Source: Candidatus Eiseniibacteriota bacterium (GTDB lineage Bacteria; Eisenbacteria; RBG-16-71-46; CAIMUX01). Taken from it: a DNA stretch of 45,627 bases. The notes under the pieces are model-generated. The model searched no databases. It saw only the letters and a program-made list of their open reading frames with translations, and was not told where the DNA came from. The stretch is from NCBI GenBank assembly GCA_029569475.1, contig JAKQSZ010000027.1, positions 1 to 45,627 on the forward strand, given 5' to 3'. Position numbers and translations under genes: made by a program. Below, piece after piece: positions 9,380 through 16,190 of the stretch (position 1 is the stretch's first letter; every line of letters begins with the position of its first letter).

Positions 9380-11028
9380 TGAACTTCATCGGCGAGCACG
9401 ACGCCTGGATCACGGTCGGGCTCCTCCTCGGGCTGCTGACGCTGGCCGCCCTGGGGGACGGTCTGAGGCGGATCCTTCGCCACGTCAGGATCCTGCCCAC
9501 ACCGGATGGCCCGGTCCTGGGGAGCGCCGGTTCGGAGGCGGGGTTGCGTCTCTTGCTGGCGCTGGCGGGCGTGCCGTGGATCGTCCTGCTGCTCGACCAT
9601 GCCGGCATCCCGATCCGCCAGTGGTCTCTGATCGGAGCGGCCGCCGTGATCCAGGGAATCGGCCGATGGACCGACTATCGGGCACGACCCGGATCCCGGG
9701 ACACCGATGCCGTCGAGTCCGTCCGCGGCCCCCGTTCGGGCCATCGGTCGATTGCGGAGATGGCGCGCTCGGCGATGGGGTGGATTGCCGATGCCCCGGC
9801 GGCGGCCGTGCTCCATGCGGCCGCGGCCAGCCTCGTGATCTTCAGCCTGATCCAGGTGAGCTTCATCCCGGTCCGCAGCTACGACGCGCTGGTCGGCTAC
9901 GACCTGGTCGGCAAGGTGATGGCTTACGAAGGGCGCTACCTCTCGAGCGTCTTCGAGCGGATCTTCTACAACGCCCAGTGCGTCTATGCGCCGTTCACGG
10001 CCGCGAACAACGGCTTCTGGTACATCTTCCATCCTACCGTGCCCCGCCTCTGGGTCCCCTTGCTGGCCGCCGGGTTCCTGTTGTGGTACCACGCCCGCTT
10101 GCGAGCCTGGGCGGGCTCCGCCACCGCCGCTGCCCTGGGGTGTTTCCTGGTCTTTCTGCCGACGTCGTTTCTCTACCAGTTGACGGTGGCGCAGACCGAC
10201 CTCCCGGCCATGGTCTACACCACGATGGCGATCTTCGCCCTCTTGGACCTGCTTCGTGGGGGTGGAGGGTATGCGCCGGTCGCGCTCTTCGCCTTGATCG
10301 CCACGACGGCGCGCACGGAAGGCGTGCTCTTCGGCGCGGCCTTTGCATTGGTGGTCGCGTTGCGACGGACGCCACGCACCCGGCACGCCTTCTGGCTGGT
10401 GGCGGTTCCGGCTGTGTACTTCGTCTACTGGAACTGGCTGGTGGTGCAAGGGCTGATGGGCTACGACCCCTCCCGGCACTTCCTGGGCGAGGTCCCGCTC
10501 GATCCGGCGCGTGCGTGGGAGGTGGTGCGGCGCGCTATCGGCATCATCGGCATGCGCAGCCTCTTCGGCGAGCTGGGATGGCTCATCCTCGCCACGGTGG
10601 CCTGCTGGGGGCTATGGCGGTTCATGGGGCGGAAGCGCTTTCGCCTCGGGCCGGTCGACGAGAGCGCCGGGTTCGGTCGCGTGGTCAACGGGTCGGGCCA
10701 CGGGATCAACCCACCGGACACTCGGCCCACCAGGCCGGGCCACGAGACCATCGGGCCGGACAGCGAGATTACCGGGACGGTTCTCGCCATCCTGGCGGTC
10801 ATGTTTATCTTCTACATGCCGTACTTCTACATGTGGGATCCGGTGTATAACCCGCTTTGGACCATGGAGCACACGTTCAAGCGCGGGTTCTTCCGTTTCA
10901 TCCCCGGTCTGCTTGCGGCGTTCCTCTGCCTGCCGCCGATCCGTCAGGCGCTCTCCCGGTGCGAGTCTGCCGGCCCCGCGGCTTCCCACGAGGGACCCTC
11001 GGTCACGCGAAGGGGAGGGGACGCCTGA
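9379..11028 (+). CDS. Polytopic membrane protein, glycosyltransferase-like
   Basis: This 549-residue inner-membrane protein has about 10-12 helices. The segment with YDALVGYDLVGKVMAYEGR, then YNPLWTMEHTFKRGFFRF near the C-terminus, resembles the organisation of integral-membrane (GT-C/ArnT-like) glycosyltransferases and related uncharacterised proteins. No canonical acidic catalytic loop could be fixed with confidence. Two polar low-complexity linkers, rich in Gly, Pro, Arg and Asp, interrupt it (around residues 108-130 and 425-455) and look like expanded loops. The ATG overlaps the preceding stop. It is the last gene of the run; its end lies 59 bases from the convergent VOC gene. Confidence 0.6.
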   Translation: MNFIGEHDAWITVGLLLGLLTLAALGDGLRRILRHVRILPTPDGPVLGSAGSEAGLRLLLALAGVPWIVLLLDHAGIPIRQWSLIGAAAVIQGIGRWTDYRARPGSRDTDAVESVRGPRSGHRSIAEMARSAMGWIADAPAAAVLHAAAASLVIFSLIQVSFIPVRSYDALVGYDLVGKVMAYEGRYLSSVFERIFYNAQCVYAPFTAANNGFWYIFHPTVPRLWVPLLAAGFLLWYHARLRAWAGSATAAALGCFLVFLPTSFLYQLTVAQTDLPAMVYTTMAIFALLDLLRGGGGYAPVALFALIATTARTEGVLFGAAFALVVALRRTPRTRHAFWLVAVPAVYFVYWNWLVVQGLMGYDPSRHFLGEVPLDPARAWEVVRRAIGIIGMRSLFGELGWLILATVACWGLWRFMGRKRFRLGPVDESAGFGRVVNGSGHGINPPDTRPTRPGHETIGPDSEITGTVLAILAVMFIFYMPYFYMWDPVYNPLWTMEHTFKRGFFRFIPGLLAAFLCLPPIRQALSRCESAGPAASHEGPSVTRRGGDA

Positions 11029-11087
11029 CGAAGCGCGTCAGGCCGAGCGAACGCCCCCCGAAGGGTGGGAGGATGGCCGCGTCGGGG

Positions 11088-11534
11088 TCACGTCTTGTTC
11101 TGCGACCGCATGCGTCGGGCCATCTCCTCCTCGGAGACGTCTTCCAGGTGGGTGGCGATCCACCACTGGTTTCCCGCCGGATCCTTGATGCCGCCACTGC
11201 GATCCCCGTAGAAGTGGGTGGCCGGCTCCATGATCGAGGTCCCTCCCGCCTGGAGAGCGGCGCGATAGACGGCATCGGCGTCGTTCACGTAGAGGTAGAG
11301 CGCCGTCTCGCGCGCTGGAAACCTTTCGCTCGCCTCGCTGAGCATGATGATGGAGTCCCCGATTTGAACCTCGGCGTGCATGATCCGGCCCTGGTCGTCG
11401 AGGTTTCGCCCTCGCTCCTTCGCCGCGAAGGCGGCCTTCAGGAACGCGATCAGGCGATCCGCACCTTGGGCGTTCAGGTACGGGGTAATCGAGTGGTATC
11501 CGTCCGGGATCGGCTTTACGGGTTTGTCCGCCAT
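11088..11534 (-). CDS. VOC/glyoxalase superfamily protein (PhnB-like)
   Basis: This 148-residue protein has the paired beta-alpha-beta-beta-beta modules of the vicinal oxygen chelate fold. Marks are HSITPYLNAQGADRLIAFLKAAF at the start (ITPYL with a small-molecule pocket), MHAEVQIGDSIIMLSE in the middle, and DPAGNQWWIATHLEDVS at the end, typical of the PhnB/YdhR-like group annotated as glyoxalase or bleomycin-resistance proteins. GGAGG six bases upstream favours the ATG at 11534 over the TTG two codons earlier. The substrate is unknown. Confidence 0.85.
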   Translation of the reverse strand: MADKPVKPIPDGYHSITPYLNAQGADRLIAFLKAAFAAKERGRNLDDQGRIMHAEVQIGDSIIMLSEASERFPARETALYLYVNDADAVYRAALQAGGTSIMEPATHFYGDRSGGIKDPAGNQWWIATHLEDVSEEEMARRMRSQNKT

Positions 11535-11817
11535 GCGCAACCTCCAGTCCGTTCAGGTTCAGGGGTGATGTCCCTGGTGTGGGAGAGCCGCTCGCGATCG
11601 GCCGCGCGAGCAACGGGTGATCCTACGCACGGCCGGAGAGAACGTCGAGCGCCCCGTGCGGAGAACCGGCCGTCGCAAGCCAGGTGAGACGGCCAGGACT
11701 GCCGACGACGAGCCGGGCGCGGGGCGTGTTTCGGGGAGCCCGGCGAACTCCCCGGCGCGCGGGGCCGAGCGTTGGTCGGGGCGCGTCAGGCAGGCCGGCG
11801 GTTGTCTCCCGGCGGCC

Positions 11818-12183
11818 TCAGGCCGGGGTGTCCCGGTCGAAATGCGGCATCGCTTCGGGGATCTCGAGCGAGAGCTCCACCAGTCCGGCGAACGCGCCTT
11901 CACGGTACCAGGGAACCTGGTGGATGATCTTGCGGCGCCCGTTCTTCCTGATGGTGTAGTGGTTCGACTCCCCGGCCTCCATCAGGGCGCGAAGCCTGGA
12001 GCGGGAAGGCTCGGGATGGCATGCGTAGACGCTGGACCCGACCAGGGCCGCGCCCCCGTCAGCGGCGAAGGTCTCACACGATCGATGGTTCATATAGATG
12101 ATGACGCCGGCTCGATCGGTCACCGTGATGGCGCCGGGGAATTCTCTGGCCCACTCCAGATCGTGGAGATGGTCTTCTGTCAC
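11818..12183 (-). CDS. Stand-alone PAS domain protein
   Basis: This 121-residue protein is almost entirely one PAS domain: PGAITVTDRAGVIIYMNHRS, then LVGSSVYACHPEPSRSRLRALME and HYTIRKNGRRKIIHQVPWY, ending in the GLVELSLEIPE strand. It resembles the short PAS proteins related to DUF438 that bind a small ligand or heme and have no output domain. The start is GTG at 12183 with AAGGAAG six bases upstream; the frame stays open further upstream but without coding character. It is in the same direction as the Rieske oxidoreductase, 209 bases away, with a hairpin between them. A redox-sensing role is possible but not shown. Confidence 0.75.
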   Translation of the reverse strand: MTEDHLHDLEWAREFPGAITVTDRAGVIIYMNHRSCETFAADGGAALVGSSVYACHPEPSRSRLRALMEAGESNHYTIRKNGRRKIIHQVPWYREGAFAGLVELSLEIPEAMPHFDRDTPA

Positions 12184-12266
12184 GCGCGTCTTCCTTTCTG
12201 CAGGCTTCAGCCCGCGGGGTGCTTGCGCGGTGGCCTGAGCCAGCGACTCATAACCCGCTGTAGCCC

Positions 12267-12297
12267 TCGGACGCCGAGGTTCGCCGGGGGCGTCCGA
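12267..12297. terminator. 9-bp stem hairpin between two minus-strand genes
   Basis: TCGGACGCC (12267-12275) pairs with GGCGTCCGA (12289-12297) around a 13-base loop. It lies between the FAD/Rieske gene and the PAS gene. It could terminate or attenuate readthrough; no U-tract is present. Confidence 0.35.
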
Positions 12298-12392
12298 TCC
12301 GGCTGTTCGGACGGCCCTCGAGACGGGATCGTATCGCTTGTCAGCGAACCTGGGGAAGTCTAGCCTCCGCCGCGGAGCGCGGATGGGTGGGG

Positions 12393-13946
12393 TCAGAGCT
12401 GTCCGGGCTCCAGCGGCGCGGTGGCGGGCCCGTGCCGGACGCTGCCGTCGGGGTGGAAGCGGCTGCCGTGACAGGGGCAATCCCAGCTCTGGCCCAGGGA
12501 GTTCCACTGCACGTCGCATCCCATGTGGGTGCAGACCGGCGAAAGGATCGTGACGGCGCCGCCGGCGTCCACGTGGACCGCCGCCTTCTTTCCGTCCTGA
12601 CGGATGACGGCGCCTTCTCCCCGGGGGATGTCGGCGATGGAGATCTTCTCGCCTCCTCCTCCCAGGCGATCTTTCACAAGCGTCTTGGCCATGGAAGCGA
12701 CCGCGCCGGCTGCCCTGGCGAGCTTCTGCACGCGTCCGATGCCGATGCGGTCGTGCCAGGGGTGCTCCATCCCCAGCACCGCGTCACGGAAGAGCCGCGC
12801 GGCCACATTGCTGAAGGTCACGCCGTTGCCGGCGAATCCGGTTGCGAGGTACAGGTTGTCCTCGCCGGGGAGAGAACCGATGAACGGCACGCCGTCGGTC
12901 GAGACGAAGATCTCGCCGCTCCATCGCCGCACGACGTTGAGGGAAAGCCCTGGCAGGAGCCCGCGGGCGTACTCCTCGAGGTGCACGAAGGGATCCGACT
13001 CAGGCGCCTGTCCCGTCGGGTGATCCGACCCTCCCAGGATGATGCGGTCCCGCGTCTCGTCGAGAGGATCGATCCGGAAGTACTCATAGGGCTCGTTGGT
13101 GTTCCAGTAGATCCCTCCCGGCACTCGCCCCGGAGGGATGTGCCCCTCCAGCACGTAGGTCTGCGCGGGTTTGAGGCGCGTCTGGACGCTGACCATTTTG
13201 CCCAACGGGGTATGGGTGGCGAAGAGCACGTGGGCCGCGCGAACGGAACCGGCGTTCGTCTTCAAGGTCACCACACCGCCGGTGTCCCATGACTCGACGG
13301 GAGATGCCTCGAAGATGGCCGCGCCGGCCCGCTCCGCGCGCGCGGCGAGCGCATGGAGATAGCGGAGGGGATGGAACCGCGCCTGCCGCTCGAACCGCAG
13401 ACAGCCGTGGCTCAGGAAGGGGAGGCTGGTTTCCCACGTCCCCCCGAGACCAAGCTCGGTGGCGACGCGGTGCTCCGTCTCGAGTTCCTCGCGCCCCGGC
13501 TCGTCGGGCGCATGGACGAAAGCCGGGCAGCGGGTGAACCCGCAGTCGATCCTCTCCCGGCGGACGATCTGCTCGATATCGTCGATGGCGCTTTGCCCTG
13601 CTTTCCAGACATCCCGGGCCCCGTCGTCGCCGAAGCTACCCCGGAGCACGTGCAGGGACGTGTCGAACACTTCGGTGAGGAACGCGGTGGTCTGCCGGGT
13701 TTCGCCGGAGCCGATGCGCCTGCGCTCCAGCACCGCCACCCGGCGGCCAGCGGCGGCGAGATGGTAGGCGGCGGTGATGCCGGTCAGCCCGCCTCCCACG
13801 ATGGCGACGTCCACCTCGATTTCGCCTGCCAGCGCGGGGAACGGCGGCGCGCTCGCCCGGCCTGGTTCGATCTCCGCTCCTTGCTCCGTTCCATGCTGTG
13901 GTCGCTGCTCTTGCGACCACGCGGTCTCGTTCCATTCCTGTCTCAT
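12393..13946 (-). CDS. FAD-dependent oxidoreductase with C-terminal Rieske domain
   Basis: This is a 517-residue two-domain protein. A DAO-type flavoprotein fold starts with a dinucleotide motif at residues 48-56 (AIVGGGLTG), followed by GSGETRQTTAFLTEVFD and, late in the domain, LYLATGFAGNGVTFSNVAA. A Rieske [2Fe-2S] domain forms the last ~100 residues, with ligands C472-x-H474 and C490-x-x-H493 (CTHMGC and CPCHGS). This architecture matches YhfW-like proteins of unknown substrate. The ATG at 13946 has AAGGAGG seven bases upstream; the much longer open frame upstream is antisense to the exonuclease gene and not real. It is probably cytosolic. Confidence 0.87.
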   Translation of the reverse strand: MRQEWNETAWSQEQRPQHGTEQGAEIEPGRASAPPFPALAGEIEVDVAIVGGGLTGITAAYHLAAAGRRVAVLERRRIGSGETRQTTAFLTEVFDTSLHVLRGSFGDDGARDVWKAGQSAIDDIEQIVRRERIDCGFTRCPAFVHAPDEPGREELETEHRVATELGLGGTWETSLPFLSHGCLRFERQARFHPLRYLHALAARAERAGAAIFEASPVESWDTGGVVTLKTNAGSVRAAHVLFATHTPLGKMVSVQTRLKPAQTYVLEGHIPPGRVPGGIYWNTNEPYEYFRIDPLDETRDRIILGGSDHPTGQAPESDPFVHLEEYARGLLPGLSLNVVRRWSGEIFVSTDGVPFIGSLPGEDNLYLATGFAGNGVTFSNVAARLFRDAVLGMEHPWHDRIGIGRVQKLARAAGAVASMAKTLVKDRLGGGGEKISIADIPRGEGAVIRQDGKKAAVHVDAGGAVTILSPVCTHMGCDVQWNSLGQSWDCPCHGSRFHPDGSVRHGPATAPLEPGQL

Positions 13947-14026
13947 GGATGGGCCTCCTTGCATATCCCGCCTGTGCAAGGCCCATGCCACGTCGCTTCG
14001 CTGGAGGGTCCAAGGGGGGACCCGCG

Positions 14027-14791
14027 TCAGACGATCGCCCCCGGATCGGCGAAGATGCCCGTGACCGGCGCGTGGTCGCTGGTCCCGAACTCTCTGCGGA
14101 CGTTCGCCGACTGCGCCCGTTCCGCCAGCGCCTCGCTGGCCAGCAGGTAGTCGAGGCGCCATCCGATGTTGCGCTCGCGCAGGTTGCGCCAGGGAGCCCA
14201 CCAGGTGAAGAGGCTGTCGTTGTCCGGCTCGAAGCGCCGTCCGACATCGACCAGGCCGTGGCCGATGACCCGCGCGAGCATCTCCTTCTCCTCGGGGGTT
14301 TGCCCGATCTCGGTCGGCTTGCGCAACTTGGGGTGCACGTCGATCTCCAGCAGGGCCACGTTCATGTCGCCGCACAGGAGGATCTGCAGCCCCTCTTCCC
14401 GGCACTGGCGGGCGTAGGCCTCCAGGGCCTGAAGGAAGGTCACCTTGGCGGCGTAGTCCTTGCCGCCATTGGGAACGTAGATCGAGGCGATGACCAGGTT
14501 CCCGATCCGGCCGGCCACCATGCGCGCTTCGAGATCGAACGGCGGGTGAAAGAACGCCGGCTTCTCCGGGAAACTCGCGCGGCGGAAGTGCAGCCCGACG
14601 CCGCTGTAGCCCTTGTAGCCGTGCCAGAAGCACCAGTACCCCTCGACTTCGCAGAGGCTCGCGGGAACCTGGGCGGAGGTGGCCTTGATCTCCTGCAGGC
14701 AGAGGACGTCGGGCGCCTCGCGGGCGATCCACTCGACGACCTGTGCCTCGCGGGCGCGGATGCCATTGACGTTCCAGGTGGTGACCTTCAT
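14027..14791 (-). CDS. xth: Exodeoxyribonuclease III
   Basis: This 254-residue exonuclease III/AP endonuclease belongs to the EEP fold and acts in base excision repair. Active-site motifs are in order: TWNVNGIRAR (Asn), LCLQEIKA (metal-binding Glu), ASIYVPNGGKDY (Tyr), LCGDMNVA (Asp, Asn), GWRLDYLLAS (Asp) and the C-terminal TSDHAPV (Asp-His pair). Length is as expected. The ATG at 14791 gives the family N-terminus MKVTTWNVNG; the ribosome site is weak. It lies upstream of, and in the same direction as, the Rieske oxidoreductase with an 80-base gap, and is divergent from the cbb3 oxidase locus. Confidence 0.92.
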   Translation of the reverse strand: MKVTTWNVNGIRAREAQVVEWIAREAPDVLCLQEIKATSAQVPASLCEVEGYWCFWHGYKGYSGVGLHFRRASFPEKPAFFHPPFDLEARMVAGRIGNLVIASIYVPNGGKDYAAKVTFLQALEAYARQCREEGLQILLCGDMNVALLEIDVHPKLRKPTEIGQTPEEKEMLARVIGHGLVDVGRRFEPDNDSLFTWWAPWRNLRERNIGWRLDYLLASEALAERAQSANVRREFGTSDHAPVTGIFADPGAIV

Positions 14792-14972
14792 GGTGAGGAG
14801 TGTAGCATCCTTCTCTCCGGAGCCGGGCGACGATGGCTCGGGAAGCCCATCGAGGCTGCCGCCCTCTGAACCGCGCGGGCGACCGGCAACCCCATCGCGG
14901 TCGGCGGTCACCCCTTCGGACGGCGAGTCGGATCCCGGATGTTCGGGCATCTTCCTTCAGGAGGCTCCGTCA

Positions 14973-15737
14973 ATGGACTGCTGCCACGACATGGGCGCGC
15001 CCCCTCTGCAGATGGCCATGCTCTTCAGCACAGGCCTGTTGATGAGCGTCAGCCACTGCATCGGCATGTGCGGGCCCATCGTCGGCGCCTTTGGGATCTC
15101 GCAAGGCGCGGCGGGTGTCCGGCTCCCCGGCCGCGTCGTCGCGTTGGTCCTCTACCATGGCGGCCGCCTGGTCTCGTACGGCCTCATTGGTTGGATCATG
15201 GGGTCCGCCGGAGCCTCCCTCGGGCTCGCGCCGATTGCCACGGATGCTCAGGGATGGCTCTCCCTGGTCCTGGGTCTCGCCATGCTCGTCGGATCGTTCG
15301 GCCTCCTCGGGATCGTATCCTGGCCGTCGTGGCTCAACCGGCGGCCGGGGGCCTCGTTCGCCTCCCGCGCCATGTCTGCCCTTCTCCGCGGGTCTGCCGC
15401 CAGCGGCCGCGTACCCGGTGCGGGCCGTTCCCTGCTCCTGGGAGCGGCGAATGGATTCCTGCCGTGCGGTCCGGTGGCCACCGTCTCGCTCAGCGCGGCC
15501 GCGGCGGCGCAACCGTTTCTGGGAGTGCGCGCCATGCTGGCCTACGGCGCGGGCACGGTCCCCGCTCTCATTGCCGTCGGACTGGGCGCGGCGGCGCTGT
15601 CCGCGCGGGGCCGCGGGCGTCTGTACCGGATCGGCGGGATCCTGCTCGCGTTGGTGTCTGTACAACTGGTGCTGCGCGGCTTGCACGCTCTCGGGCTGGT
15701 TCCCCCATTGCGCGTCGGATCTGTGGTGATCTGGTAG
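14973..15737 (+). CDS. SafE/DsbD_2-like membrane protein of the cbb3 locus
   Basis: This 254-residue protein has six or so helices and belongs to the TauE/SafE-annotated, UreH-like/DsbD_2 family. The N-terminus has a Cys/His-rich stretch (MDCCHDMGAPP) and then SHCIGMCGPIVGAF, the conserved G-M-C-G-P motif; a second half-motif is ANGFLPCGPVATV. Such proteins are commonly encoded with cbb3 oxidase and copper P-type ATPase genes and are thought to help move copper or reductant across the membrane. CAGGAGG precedes the ATG. It is followed by ccoI after about 450 bases, so it is probably part of the oxidase assembly set. Confidence 0.82.
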   Translation: MDCCHDMGAPPLQMAMLFSTGLLMSVSHCIGMCGPIVGAFGISQGAAGVRLPGRVVALVLYHGGRLVSYGLIGWIMGSAGASLGLAPIATDAQGWLSLVLGLAMLVGSFGLLGIVSWPSWLNRRPGASFASRAMSALLRGSAASGRVPGAGRSLLLGAANGFLPCGPVATVSLSAAAAAQPFLGVRAMLAYGAGTVPALIAVGLGAAALSARGRGRLYRIGGILLALVSVQLVLRGLHALGLVPPLRVGSVVIW

Positions 15738-16190
15738 GGCGAACGTTCGGGGATGCGGAGCGGTTCTTGTCTGGAGGCCCCTCTCGAGGCGGATGTACGA
15801 CGTCGACTCCAATGACGACCGATATGAGACCGTGTCTAATCTTCTTCGCTGGAGCATCTCGTCGTTGAACAGCGGGGCCACGAGGAGCCGACATCGTCGC
15901 GTGACCCGACGGTCTTCGACGTGCTACCCTTGCCGGTTGCTCTTGACGGGACTGCCGCACGCCGACGGGTCTGCACCCCGAGCGGAGTCTGTATAGGGCC
16001 GACCGCCCCTGTTGCCGGGATCCCCATCCACGGTGGACTCCGAAGCAGGGCTCATCCACGAATGCCGGATCTGGAGATGTCGACCGAGCAGGACTTGGAC
16101 AGATCTCCCTCCTCATGGAGCCGCCCGTACCGCGCCAGCGCAGGTGCGAGCGCTGCGGTCCGTTCGGTGGCGAGCGCGTCCTCCGATCGA
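15738..16190. other. Leader region upstream of ccoI
   Basis: These 453 bases have no supported gene. The ccoI frame is open back to 15921, and an ATG at 16081 could in principle give a longer protein, but the translated stretch is Ser/Ala-rich without family similarity. I looked for an FNR box (TTGAT-N4-ATCAA), which often controls cbb3 genes, and found none. Confidence 0.35.

Noticed and set aside
11617..12363. Plus-strand frame over the PAS gene
   Set aside because: It is antisense to the PAS gene, without a ribosome site or family.
13947..14732. N-terminal extension of the FAD/Rieske protein to 14732
   Set aside because: It overlaps exonuclease III in another frame on the same strand; the ribosome site and family N-terminus fix the start at 13946.
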